In this document: positions 51,202 to 59,149 of the stretch, piece by piece
Position numbering within the stretch: position 1 is the first letter of the stretch
Layout: the number at the start of each line of letters is the position of its first letter
Origin: Ruminococcus sp. XPD3002
GTDB lineage: Bacteria; Bacillota; Clostridia; Oscillospirales; Ruminococcaceae
Length of the DNA stretch: 64,000 bases
Direction: 5' to 3'
Assembly: GCA_900119535.1 (NCBI GenBank)
Contig: FPJT01000004.1
Location: 192,662-256,661, forward strand
Program-made: the position numbers and the translations under genes
Notes under the pieces: generated by a model
The model's input: the letters and a program-made list of their open reading frames with translations, nothing else
Databases searched by the model: none
What the model was told of the DNA's origin: nothing

Positions 51202-51221
51202 AAAAGGGGACACAGATGTGT
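51202..51221. repeat. 20 bp direct repeat (half terminator hairpin) left of element C
   Basis: The bases from AAAAGGGGACACA to GATGTGT recur exactly at 51455-51474 right of the element. On the right they continue into CCCCC and complete the terminator stem; on the left the stem is broken by the element. Confidence 0.85.
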
Positions 51222-51454
51222 AACAAGAAGAGTGTCAAAAAAGCCTGAAATCATTAATTCGGGGATTCTAAAGGGATGCTATCCCTTTAGCGGATTCCAA
51301 AGGCAGAGCCTTTGGCAGGTTGCAGGGCAGAGCCCTGCTATACGAAGCGCTCAGCAAAGAGTGAATTTCAAAACAGTCCGGTGGACTGTTTTGAAAGAGG
51401 GAACGCCCTGCAAGAGAGGGCGTTCCCTGATGGATCTATACTTTTTTGACAAGA
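51222..51454 (+). repeat. Interspersed structured element, copy C
   Basis: About 233 bp with terminal inverted repeats TGTCAAAAAAG (51233-51243) and CTTTTTTGACA (51441-51451). Stems in order: AAAGGGAT/ATCCCTTT, CCAAAGG/CCTTTGG, GCAGGGC/GCCCTGC, AAACAGTCC/GGACTGTTT, GGGAACGCCCT/AGGGCGTTCCC. Stem 3 differs from copies B and D by paired changes (T-A to C-G and G-C to A-T). Confidence 0.85.
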
Positions 51455-51480
51455 AAAAGGGGACACAGATGTGTCCCCCG
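51455..51480 (-). terminator. Terminator of the dockerin-repeat gene, right direct repeat of element C
   Basis: GGGGACACA-GA-TGTGTCCCC; read on the minus strand it is followed by TTTTTCTTG. Contains the second copy of the 20-base direct repeat. Confidence 0.8.
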
Positions 51481-51506
51481 ATAATTCAAATTAAGCTGAT
51501 CTCAGA

Positions 51507-52643
51507 TCATGCGGGAGGATTATTCTTTGCATAGAAAAATTCAACATCTTCCTCACGTATGTCTATTGTTTCTCCGCTTGATTTTCCTTTCAGTCTTGCA
51601 TAGACGATCTTGTCATCTCCTGCATGGCCTACTATAAATTCAAACCTGCCGTTTCCGTCCGCTATATCATAATTGTTGATACAGAGTCCCGAACCGATAT
51701 CTGTATACTGATACTTGTCAAAGTCGCTTACCTTAAGGTCCTTGCCTTTCTTTGAAAGCTCGATGATATCAGTCATCGTTATCTTCTGCTTAACGGAACC
51801 ACTGTCTATCAATTTTAAGAATTCGTCAATATCGCCGTCACGGATATCTATCTCTTCTTTAACTCTTTTGGATACGAGATGGACAAAAAGCGGATCATTG
51901 CCGTGTTCATATCCGACTAAAAGCTCATATGGTTCATCTGTACCTGCTATTTCATACTGATTGATGTAAATACCCGAACCAACATCCGTAGAAATATATT
52001 TGTCAAAGTCGCTTACCTTAAGGTCGAAGCCTTTCTTTGCAAGCTCTCTGATATCATCCATTGTGATGATCTTTTTGGATCTTACTATTTCCTGTCTCAG
52101 TGCAACAAGGTCAAAGACGTTGATAACTCCGTCATGTGTGAAATCAGCTCTCCACATTTCACAATCATCACAGCCTTCCTTGTTGAAAAGCCACTTCTGA
52201 AGCATAACAAGGTCTGCCATATTTATACTGCCGTCAGCATTGATATCGCCGTCCGGCACTGCAACGTCACCTGCAAGAGGTGGCAGCCACTCGTTAGTAG
52301 GCTCGATATCATCATCAGGCAGCATAGGAACGCCTGCTGTCGGTGGAAGGAACTCCTCTGAAGTCGGCTCGATAAGATAATCAGGCGGCATTGGCTCACC
52401 CGCTGTGGGAGGAAGAAGCTCCTCTGAAGTCGGCTCGGTAGTAATTTCCTCATGCAGATAAGGATCTGCCATTAAGCCGCCTGCAACGGGAACATCATTG
52501 ATCTCCTCGTCCGATATTGTTAAAACGCCCTCATAGCTCATCAAGTTTTCTTCGGTCGATGCTGATACATTACCTGCACTTGCTGCCGCTCCGATCGCAG
52601 CAGTTGCTAAAAGTACAGATATTTCTTTTGTAAATTTTCTCAT
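51507..52643 (-). CDS. Secreted PxAG-repeat protein with dockerin; probable radical SAM substrate
   Basis: A 378-residue exported protein. Signal peptide 1-28; a repeat region (about 48-130) with four P-x-A-G cores at 52-55, 79-82, 101-104 and 122-125 spaced 27, 22 and 21 residues, the middle ones in T-S-E-E-x-L-P-P-T-A-G-x-P-M; a two-loop dockerin (about 131-190: G-D-I-N-A-D-G-S...F-T-H-D-G-V-I-N-V-F-D-L); then two tandem copies of an ~85-residue domain containing D-L-K-V-S-D-F-D-K-Y. Its RBS lies inside the end of the upstream radical SAM gene. The repeats resemble peptide substrates of SPASM maturases. Confidence 0.85.
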   Translation of the reverse strand: MRKFTKEISVLLATAAIGAAASAGNVSASTEENLMSYEGVLTISDEEINDVPVAGGLMADPYLHEEITTEPTSEELLPPTAGEPMPPDYLIEPTSEEFLPPTAGVPMLPDDDIEPTNEWLPPLAGDVAVPDGDINADGSINMADLVMLQKWLFNKEGCDDCEMWRADFTHDGVINVFDLVALRQEIVRSKKIITMDDIRELAKKGFDLKVSDFDKYISTDVGSGIYINQYEIAGTDEPYELLVGYEHGNDPLFVHLVSKRVKEEIDIRDGDIDEFLKLIDSGSVKQKITMTDIIELSKKGKDLKVSDFDKYQYTDIGSGLCINNYDIADGNGRFEFIVGHAGDDKIVYARLKGKSSGETIDIREEDVEFFYAKNNPPA

Positions 52644-52647
52644 ATTA

Positions 52648-53646
52648 TTAACCTCCTTTTTCCTTGGTTAATAGTTCAAGTGCGGTCAATATCTGAACCT
52701 GCTCTTCAAGACAGGCTGCTTCCGAGATATTTCTTACCGTTCCCGTCGTCGCCATTTTTCTGCATGCACAGGAATTGCGGCAATAATCCGCTATCTCACA
52801 GCCTTCGCAGCGTTCAGACATCATTGAATAATCAGGATGTGCTTTTCTTGCTTTTTCAGCCTCGATACCTACGGTAAGATCACCGCAGCGGTATTCGGGG
52901 ATGTTCTGGAACTGTATGCAGGGATAGAACTTTCCGTCCCAGTTGATGAACAGTTTCTTCCTGCATAATTCACAGCTGCTTTTCTTATTTTCCTTTATAT
53001 TTTTCTTTTTCAATGCGAGTTCGTATACAAACAGATCCTGTATCCCTGCGATCTTTTCCCATTGCTCCCTGAGAAGATCGCCGAAGCTGTCGGGATCATC
53101 GGGAACGAGGAAAGCGTCCATTGCAGCGGATACCTTTTTTACTCCAAGTCCTTTAAGATACATTATGTTATCATAAAGCTTTGAAAGATTGCTCTTTGTA
53201 TACACAAGCTGGACCAATGTTTCCGGCTGATATTTCAGCAGAAGTTTCAGGTTAGCATCAAGCAGTTCTCTGTCCGCGCCGCGTTCGTCGCATTCCGAAC
53301 CGTCATGGGACATATTGATTATAACTTTCCTGTCGATACACCACTTTATAAACTCCTCATCAAGAAGCGTACCGTTGGTAGTTATAACTATCTGCTTTGC
53401 TCTGAGGTTCTCGCAGAAAAACATAACTTCATCCTTATACAGCAGCGGTTCGCCTCCGAAAAGGTACACTGTACCTGCATCACCGCGTCCGTTTACAAAA
53501 TCAGTTATCTTCTTCATTATCTCCGGCGTTATACATCCGTATTCCGTGTTAAGGTGCCGTTCATAACAATAGCTGCATCTGAGATTGCATTTGTTCGTAA
53601 TACTTATTGTGTAATCCACCGAATCGCCTCCCTGAACAGAGATCAT
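52648..53646 (-). CDS. Radical SAM/SPASM peptide maturase
   Basis: A 332-residue enzyme: radical SAM cluster C-N-L-R-C-S-Y-C (Cys 20, 24, 27), G-G-E-P-L-L near 72 and a C-terminal SPASM-like set of cysteines (C-E-L-C...C-I-Q-F; C-E-G-C-E-I-A-D-Y-C-R-N-S-C-A-C, plus a later Cys) expected to bind auxiliary Fe-S clusters. Such enzymes install crosslinks or epimerise residues in ribosomal peptides; anaerobic sulfatase maturases are a less likely alternative, since no sulfatase is nearby. The next gene begins four bases after its stop codon and encodes the likely substrate. Confidence 0.87.
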   Translation of the reverse strand: MISVQGGDSVDYTISITNKCNLRCSYCYERHLNTEYGCITPEIMKKITDFVNGRGDAGTVYLFGGEPLLYKDEVMFFCENLRAKQIVITTNGTLLDEEFIKWCIDRKVIINMSHDGSECDERGADRELLDANLKLLLKYQPETLVQLVYTKSNLSKLYDNIMYLKGLGVKKVSAAMDAFLVPDDPDSFGDLLREQWEKIAGIQDLFVYELALKKKNIKENKKSSCELCRKKLFINWDGKFYPCIQFQNIPEYRCGDLTVGIEAEKARKAHPDYSMMSERCEGCEIADYCRNSCACRKMATTGTVRNISEAACLEEQVQILTALELLTKEKGG

Positions 53647-53666
53647 TACCTATCCTGCTCACCTTT

Positions 53667-53695
53667 AGTATATCATAGGTTCTTCGTAAATGCAA
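53667..53695 (-). promoter_or_regulatory. Promoter of the radical SAM/repeat protein operon
   Basis: Minus strand TTGCAT (53690-53695), 17-base spacer, TATACT (53667-53672). Confidence 0.7.
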
Positions 53696-53778
53696 GCAAT
53701 ATTTGTAAAAACTCAACAAAAAGCTGTTTTAGAGGTTATCGGGCGCAAACAAAGGCTATAAAGTGGTGCCGCAGACGA

Positions 53779-53807
53779 TTGAAATTCAGCTTTATATGTG
53801 ATACAAT
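53779..53807 (+). promoter_or_regulatory. Promoter for the 54.0 kb membrane protein gene
   Basis: TTGAAA at 53779-53784, 17-base spacer, TACAAT at 53802-53807. The ~190-base leader can close with TTGCCAAA (53843-53850) and TTTGGCAA (53955-53962), with an inner GAAATG/CATTTC hairpin; it may be regulatory. Confidence 0.6.
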
Positions 53808-54001
53808 GATACTTGCGATCATATTGCTCCCCCAACTAAATCTTGCCAAACAATGCTTGCCATAAAGAAAATTTCTCGGTGTCAGAAAAACTTGAAATGC
53901 GACAGCATTTCTGCGTTTTCCTTCCTTGATTAATTTCCTTTCTGCCATCGCCTTTTTGGCAAAGTTCAATTGGTGGAGCAATATAAAGAAAGGTGACTTT
54001 A

Positions 54002-54979
54002 TTGAATACACTGAAAAAAATGATACCATCCGTGACTGCACTTATACTGGCTGTTGCTATGGTCACGGTATCGGAGATAATGCATAACAAGGAGATAATT
54101 TTCCCCGAGATAACCGCTGTTGCCATAGGCGCTCTTGCAGCACCTAAAATGCCGTGGAACACTTCAAGGCTCAGACTTCTCCTGACTATAACCGCCGCTG
54201 CGGTGCTCGGAGTCGGTATAGTTCTTTTCGTACCGCTGAGTATAGAGTTCAAGATTCCCATTGCACTGTTATGTGCAATTGCCTGCGTCACTATATCGGG
54301 GACGGAGTTCCTGCCTGCTGTTTCGGCATGTGTACTGCCTGTACTTTTAGGTACTGAGAGTCCCGTTTACATCTGCTCGGTAGTGGTGATGACTTCGCTC
54401 ATACTGGCAGCTCAGCTGATATTTGAAAAATGCGGCATACGTGAAAAGAACAGCTTCACTCCCGTAAAAGCTGACAAGCAGCTTCTGCGGCTGAGGATAA
54501 TACAGATAGCCGCCGTAAGCCTCATTTGTCTGATACCTGCCGCCAACCGAGAGATATTCTTCATTGCACCGCCGCTGATAGTGGCTTTCTTTGAGATGTC
54601 CAAACCGGGCGGCAAGCTTATAGAACGTTCACCGCAGGCGTTTCTGCTGATACTCCTTGCGGCTGTATGCGGAGTTGTATCACGCTTCATCCTTACAGAA
54701 AAGCTCGGACTTCCACTGGCTGTTCCTGCTGCAATTTCCTGCGGTGTTATGCTTGCAGCAGTAAGCAAAGTCAAGCTGTACTTTCCGCCATGCGGAGCAA
54801 TAGCAACTCTGCCATTTATAATCCCTGATACCGCACTGCTGAAATTTCCTTTCGAGATCACAGCAGGCACGGTTATATTCATCGCCGCAGCTTTTGTATT
54901 CTCAAAGGAGCACCGCAGTATACTGAAACACCGCTGCAAAAGAGTACTCAGAAAAGCACAGCGACAGTTTTTATCATAA
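54002..54979 (+). CDS. Integral membrane protein, FUSC/HPP-like, unknown function
   Basis: A 325-residue protein with about ten to eleven hydrophobic helices in two similar halves: each half has a P-E-I-T-A-V-A-I-G/P-P-L-I-V-A-F-F-E-like start, a G-V...A-A-V segment and a P-A-V-x-x-x-x-L region. This resembles the HPP/FUSC class of bacterial transporters but I cannot assign it firmly. Start TTG 54002 chosen because AAAGGTGA lies 6 bases upstream; GTG 53993 overlaps that RBS. Stands alone. Confidence 0.65.
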   Translation: MNTLKKMIPSVTALILAVAMVTVSEIMHNKEIIFPEITAVAIGALAAPKMPWNTSRLRLLLTITAAAVLGVGIVLFVPLSIEFKIPIALLCAIACVTISGTEFLPAVSACVLPVLLGTESPVYICSVVVMTSLILAAQLIFEKCGIREKNSFTPVKADKQLLRLRIIQIAAVSLICLIPAANREIFFIAPPLIVAFFEMSKPGGKLIERSPQAFLLILLAAVCGVVSRFILTEKLGLPLAVPAAISCGVMLAAVSKVKLYFPPCGAIATLPFIIPDTALLKFPFEITAGTVIFIAAAFVFSKEHRSILKHRCKRVLRKAQRQFLS

Positions 54980-54982
54980 TGT

Positions 54983-55252
54983 GATACATATACCGAAAGT
55001 TAATACGTAATTATCGGAGGAAAACCTTTCTGAAGAAAGGTTCTTCCCCCGAACCCCTTTTCCAAAGACTTTTTGCCCCAAATTTTAAGCCTTACAGGGT
55101 ACTCACTTATAGTATTACTAAACTGATAGTTTTACATGAGTACCCTGTAAGGCTTAAAATTTAAAGTAAAGGCTTAGAAAAGAAATTAAGGGAAGCACTT
55201 CATCAAAAGTACTTCCCTTGGTAAGTATGTATTAACTTTCGGTATACGTATC
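54983..55252. repeat. Palindromic element filling a convergent intergenic gap
   Basis: Terminal inverted repeats 54983-55009 and 55226-55252 match at 25 of 27 positions (core ACCGAAAGTTAATAC). Inside are a perfect 26 bp inverted repeat (arms 55080-55105 and 55137-55162, 31-base loop), a hairpin AACCTTTCT/AGAAAGGTT near 55023-55042 and AAGGGAAG/CTTCCCTT near 55188-55220. The outer ends lie only 3-4 bases from the stop codons on either side. No ORF. Unrelated in sequence to the five-copy family. Confidence 0.8.
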
Positions 55253-55255
55253 AAC

Positions 55256-56113
55256 TTATGGAAGCCAAGTGATATAAACTTCTTCAAGCTGGCCGATATC
55301 CTTGTTGAATTCAAACTTATATCCGCTTCCGCCAAAATATTTTGTTGAATCGACCTGATATGAATACTGCTCCATTCCTTCGCTATAATCAGTATAGTCT
55401 GGAGCTTGTGCAAGGAGATCGTCCTTCTTAAGTGTAAGTGGGAATGAGAAGCTTACAACCTCTGCAGCTTTCTCAAGATCTGCAATTATATCATCGTTAC
55501 GCTTCTGATCGTCAGCAAACTGCGGAACATAGATAGTATACCATCTTGCAGATGAAAGAACGCAGTCTTTTTCCTGCATACTATCGTCTGTGCAGTTTAT
55601 GAATTCAAACTGGATGCTTGAATAGTCAGATATCTTTACAGTGTATGTTGAAGTGCTGTGGTTCTTGTTAACGTTGTTGTTTATGTTATTGAGGTCATCC
55701 TCCTTGAAAGCAACGCCGCCGTCAACGAGATCCTGGAATGTGCTTTCGCCTACTGTGAATACCTTGCCGTTATAAGCGAAGCTTCTGTTGTCAAAATCAA
55801 CATACTTATCGCTGAGACCTTCAACAGGCTTTGCGGAAGCTGAACCCTTATCAGCTGAATCCTTGTCTGAATCTTCCTCAGTCTCTTCTTCAGTTGCAGC
55901 CTCGGTAGTTTCCTCCTCTGTTTCAGCCTCTGTAGGAGCTTCTGTAGCTGCCTCGGTTGTCTCTTCCTCTGTTGCAGCTTCTGTGGTTGCTTCCTCAGCA
56001 GTAGTTTCCTCTGCTACAGATGCCTCACTTGATGAGCTTGATGTACCTGTCAAGCCGCAGCCTGAAAGTCCGAGCATAGCTACGAGTGAGATAGCGATGA
56101 GTTTCTTTTTCAT
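55256..56113 (-). CDS. Lipoprotein of unknown function with Glu/Thr-rich spacer
   Basis: A 285-residue predicted lipoprotein: lipobox L-S-G-C (Cys about 19), a long low-complexity Thr/Glu/Ala spacer (about 28-98) and a folded domain of about 185 residues starting D-F-D-N-R-S-F-A-Y-N-G-K-V-F. The domain has no motif that I recognise. The spacer looks like a wall-crossing tether. It has its own promoter with a palindromic spacer. Confidence 0.78.
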   Translation of the reverse strand: MKKKLIAISLVAMLGLSGCGLTGTSSSSSEASVAEETTAEEATTEAATEEETTEAATEAPTEAETEEETTEAATEEETEEDSDKDSADKGSASAKPVEGLSDKYVDFDNRSFAYNGKVFTVGESTFQDLVDGGVAFKEDDLNNINNNVNKNHSTSTYTVKISDYSSIQFEFINCTDDSMQEKDCVLSSARWYTIYVPQFADDQKRNDDIIADLEKAAEVVSFSFPLTLKKDDLLAQAPDYTDYSEGMEQYSYQVDSTKYFGGSGYKFEFNKDIGQLEEVYITWLP

Positions 56114-56161
56114 TTTTTCTTCCTCCTGAAAATAATTGCTTTATATCTTTTGACCTGTCAT

Positions 56162-56190
56162 ATTATATCTCAGAGTCGACTGAGTGTCAA
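56162..56190 (-). promoter_or_regulatory. Promoter with palindromic spacer upstream of the lipoprotein gene
   Basis: Minus strand TTGACA (56185-56190), 17-base spacer, TATAAT (56162-56167). The spacer holds CTCAG-TCGACT-CTGAG, a good repressor site between the two boxes. Confidence 0.8.
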
Positions 56191-56331
56191 GAAAAACGGG
56201 GCGAATAAAATTAAGTTTATTTAATCATTATGCATTATCGCTCCAATTTAATATTAATATTGTATAAAAAAACAATGCTTAGCTTGTATAAACTGCTGTA
56301 TCACTATGGCGATTTTCTTATTTCAGTCCAT

Positions 56332-56355
56332 AAAACTGCCGTCCCCTTAGGAACG
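56332..56355 (-). terminator. Terminator after the 56.4 kb gene
   Basis: CTGCCGT and ACGGCAG pair; on the minus strand TTTTATG follows. Confidence 0.75.
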
Positions 56356-56369
56356 GCAGCAGAATATTA

Positions 56370-58115
56370 TCAGAACTTGAAATAATCGTAGTCTTCGCTG
56401 TCCATATCAAGATCACTGAAATCGAAGTCAGCACCCTCGAATGCAGAGCTGTCGAACTCGAAATCTTCAAGATCCGAGTCATCGAAATCCTTGTAGCTGT
56501 CAGTCGGATCATAATCGCCGAACATTGAAGAATAGTCACCGTAAAGGAGTGCTGCAAAAGAAGAAGCGGAAGAGTCTGCTGTCTCCTTTGAGAAGCCTAT
56601 CTTTGTCATAACATCATTGATGAAGCTGCTTAACTCATCCTTTGATACATAGTCCTTTATCTCGCTGTTCTCGGGATCGAATACGAATGCATCGTCCTTT
56701 GAAGGTGTTTCAGGAGAAGCGCTCTTGTCAACTGAAAGATCAAGCTTGAGCTTGCCGTAGTTAACTCCGTCAACCTCGATATCTGCGGTCACTTCCTGTG
56801 AGTTGCCGTCAGAGCTGCACTTTACAGAGAAAGGCTCCTCGTCCTCAGCATTTACTGTAAGATCAGCATTGAAGAAGCATGTCTCCTCGTTTACTATCTC
56901 GAAATCAGTGAAATCCACTGTAGTTGTAGTATCCTCCGAGAAGATCTCAACGTTGCCTGTATACTTGTCATTGTTCTCGGTAGCTTTGACCTTTACGCTT
57001 GTGATATCGCCGTCGTCATTTACCTCGAACTCTCCGCGGACCTGATCGTCGTCCTTGCCTGCAAGGAGCTTAACGCCGAAGGATTCACCTTCGTTTGCGG
57101 TAATACCTCTGATCTCGCCCTTTGGATCAACATATGTAACTACTGTAAGAGTCTCTGCATCTTCACTGATGTTTTCGAGTTCTTCGTCAAGATTCTCAGC
57201 GTACTCTTCCTCTGTATAAAGACCGATCTTATCAACAACTATCTTCTTGATAACTTCGTCGTTCTTCAGTTCGTTGATGACATTCTCAGCGATCTCCTTC
57301 TGCTTTGCGCCGTCAAGAACAGTTGTAAGAGCTGTATACTCAACAGTTATATCGCAGATGTCAACGCTCTCGTTCTTCTCCTCTGTAACTTCCTCAATAG
57401 ACTTGTTCCAGATACCCATGTATCTCTCAACGACGTCCTGGAACTCGTCAGGTGAAAGGAACGACTCGGGATCCTTTATGAACTCCTTGTAAGCGTTGGA
57501 GATCTTGCGGGACTGCTCGTCGGTCATTTCCTCTGTAAAGGAATCTGCATCTATAGCAAGCCACTTTTCAGTAAGCTCGGGAATGCGGAAGAAGTAGTCC
57601 ATATTCTCGGGATCGAGGGCATAATCAGCTGAAACGATAGTGTTTCCGTTGATGCCGAATGAGAATGCAGCGTCCATAACGCCCTTCTTTGAAGAACTGT
57701 TCATGTTGAAATTCAGAGAATCGATATTCTTGATGATATCAACGTATTCGTCATCGCCGTAAGCCAGCTCCTCAGAGAGCATATCCTTGCATTCCTTTGA
57801 AAGTTCAAATGTAAGATCGCCCTTGACGGTCTGACCGCTCTTAAGGTTCTCTACGTACTGCTTATATCTGTCAGCAGCTTTTTCTGCTGTGGTCTTAGAG
57901 TTTTCTTCATTTACCCATGCATAATAGCTCTGAGGCTTCATTACACGAAGGTTTACCTGATTCTTAACATAGTCCGAAAAGCTGTAAGCAGCTGCACCGC
58001 CGCCTACTGCTGCAACAGCAAGTGCGCCTGCAGTAATGCCTGCAATCTTCTTTCCTTTTTTGCCTGAGACGTTCTCTACGCCTGACACTGTATCAAAATT
58101 ATACTCTTTAGCCAT
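56370..58115 (-). CDS. Membrane-anchored extracytoplasmic protein, unknown
   Basis: A 581-residue protein with a short cytoplasmic N-terminus (K-K-G-K-K), one transmembrane helix (about 27-47) and a large external region rich in acidic residues and beta strands; the C-terminal 60 residues are Asp/Ser/Phe-rich. No catalytic motif seen; it resembles large single-pass proteins of unknown function common in Ruminococcus. Start 58115 has AGGAGG upstream; the ATG at 58139 lies before that RBS. Own promoter. Confidence 0.72.
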   Translation of the reverse strand: MAKEYNFDTVSGVENVSGKKGKKIAGITAGALAVAAVGGGAAAYSFSDYVKNQVNLRVMKPQSYYAWVNEENSKTTAEKAADRYKQYVENLKSGQTVKGDLTFELSKECKDMLSEELAYGDDEYVDIIKNIDSLNFNMNSSSKKGVMDAAFSFGINGNTIVSADYALDPENMDYFFRIPELTEKWLAIDADSFTEEMTDEQSRKISNAYKEFIKDPESFLSPDEFQDVVERYMGIWNKSIEEVTEEKNESVDICDITVEYTALTTVLDGAKQKEIAENVINELKNDEVIKKIVVDKIGLYTEEEYAENLDEELENISEDAETLTVVTYVDPKGEIRGITANEGESFGVKLLAGKDDDQVRGEFEVNDDGDITSVKVKATENNDKYTGNVEIFSEDTTTTVDFTDFEIVNEETCFFNADLTVNAEDEEPFSVKCSSDGNSQEVTADIEVDGVNYGKLKLDLSVDKSASPETPSKDDAFVFDPENSEIKDYVSKDELSSFINDVMTKIGFSKETADSSASSFAALLYGDYSSMFGDYDPTDSYKDFDDSDLEDFEFDSSAFEGADFDFSDLDMDSEDYDYFKF

Positions 58116-58180
58116 ATCTTTTTCCTCCTGATAATTCATCCTTACTTTCGTGAAGAGGACTTTCCCCCTCGCATGCCTTT

Positions 58181-58209
58181 ATATTAACATAGCAATTTAC
58201 AAAAGTCAA
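58181..58209 (-). promoter_or_regulatory. Promoter of the 56.4-58.1 kb gene
   Basis: Minus strand TTGACT (58204-58209), 17-base spacer, TAATAT (58181-58186). Confidence 0.7.
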
Positions 58210-58284
58210 TATAAAATAATGAATTGTATAAATGCTGTAAACAGTTTGAAAGAACGGTGAACAAGAATATGATAGATATGTGAA

Positions 58285-58309
58285 AAGTCCCTGTATAGCA
58301 CAGGGACTT
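58285..58309. repeat. 25 bp direct repeat (terminator hairpin) left of element D
   Basis: AAGTCCCTG-TATAGCA-CAGGGACTT, recurring exactly at 58601-58625. Lies upstream of a gene start, where a terminator for the neighbouring DUF1540 gene would not be needed, consistent with a duplicated target. Confidence 0.85.
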
Positions 58310-58600
58310 GAGAATGTTAAAAAGCCTGAAATCATTAATTTGGGGATTCTAAAGGGATACTATCCCTTTAGCGGATTCCAAAGGCAGCGCCTTTGGTGGG
58401 GTGACTCCCCACAGTGTGGGGAGATGTCAGCGAAGCTGACAGAGGGGACGGACCGGTTAGGTTGGGGCAAAGCCCCACATATAGCCTTATAGCGCTCCGC
58501 AAAGGGTGAATTTCAAAACAGTCCGGTGGACTGTTTTGGAAGAGGGAACGCCCTGCAAGAGAGGGCGTTCCCTTATGAATCCATACTTTTTGACAAGCTG
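58310..58600 (+). repeat. Interspersed structured element, copy D, with nested insertion
   Basis: About 291 bp. Terminal repeats TGTTAAAAAG (58315-58324) and CTTTTTGACA (58586-58595). Same five stems as copies B and C, but between stem 2 and stem 3 (about 58404-58461) there is an extra ~58 bp that forms two hairpins of its own: CTCCCCAC/GTGGGGAG and TGTCAGC/GCTGACA. Confidence 0.85.
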
Positions 58601-58625
58601 AAGTCCCTGTATAGCACAGGGACTT
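58601..58625 (-). terminator. Terminator hairpin of the DUF1540-like gene, right direct repeat of element D
   Basis: Exact second copy of the 25-base hairpin at 58285-58309, located just past the stop codon of the Cys-rich gene. Confidence 0.8.
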
Positions 58626-58638
58626 CGTTCGGATATCC

Positions 58639-58818
58639 TCAGCAGCAGCCGTCTCTCTTTACAAACGAGTTACAGTCTGTACATTCGGGGACCTCGGGAT
58701 CAGGTTCGTGTGTTCCCACTGATATGCAGTCCAGCGAGCAGTATGGATCTGTCACCAGATTGTGTCTGCACTGCGATACGGTACATTTTACGTGTTCGTT
58801 CTTTTTTCTGTTCTCCAT
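58639..58818 (-). CDS. DUF1540-like small Cys-rich protein
   Basis: A 59-residue protein with nine cysteines: V-K-C-T-V-S-Q-C-R-H-N, D-P-Y-C-S-L-D-C-I-S-V-G, C-T-D-C-N-S-F and a terminal C-C. The C-x4-C-x-x-N...C...I-x-V-G...C-x-x-C pattern is that of DUF1540, small putative metal-binding proteins frequent in clostridia (some in spores). Start 58818 has GGAGCT 4 bases upstream; the 32-codon upstream extension has none. Function unknown. Confidence 0.8.
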   Translation of the reverse strand: MENRKKNEHVKCTVSQCRHNLVTDPYCSLDCISVGTHEPDPEVPECTDCNSFVKRDGCC

Positions 58819-58878
58819 AGTTAGCTCCTTTCCGCCTTTCGGCAGACGAATTTTAACAGTACCCCGATCAAAGGGCGC

Positions 58879-58893
58879 ATACATATTATGTAT
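58879..58893. promoter_or_regulatory. Palindrome upstream of the DUF1540-like gene
   Basis: ATACATA-T-TATGTAT, 7 bp arms, 60 bases before the start codon; candidate operator. The 330-base gap 58819-59149 otherwise holds only the exonuclease promoter and its leader. Confidence 0.45.
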
Positions 58894-59007
58894 CATTAAA
58901 GCTGTTTTATTCACGGTTTATCAAGAATGTTCCGTTTCCGCAAAAACTTCACGATAAGTCAGCACAAACTTTATGCATTGATACATACCTTATGTTATCA
59001 AAAATTG

Positions 59008-59036
59008 TTGCATTTTTCCGAATAATCTGATATAAT
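59008..59036 (+). promoter_or_regulatory. Promoter of the exonuclease gene
   Basis: TTGCAT at 59008-59013, 17-base spacer, TATAAT at 59031-59036. The leader can pair GACTTTCGGC (about 59050) with GCCGAAGTC (about 59105-59113), enclosing TTCAT/ATGAA. Confidence 0.7.
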
Positions 59037-59149
59037 ATCTTAGAGGGGCTGACTTTCGGCTTTATGTCCGCTTCATTTAGGCGATGAACGTACATTTTTT
59101 TGCGCCGAAGTCATGAAAACATGAAAAAAATATATCAGGAGGGATAAAA

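Noticed and set aside
58526..58957. 143-codon plus-strand frame across element D and the DUF1540 gene
   Set aside because: It begins inside the repeat and runs antisense to the Cys-rich gene, which has a proper RBS and family pattern.
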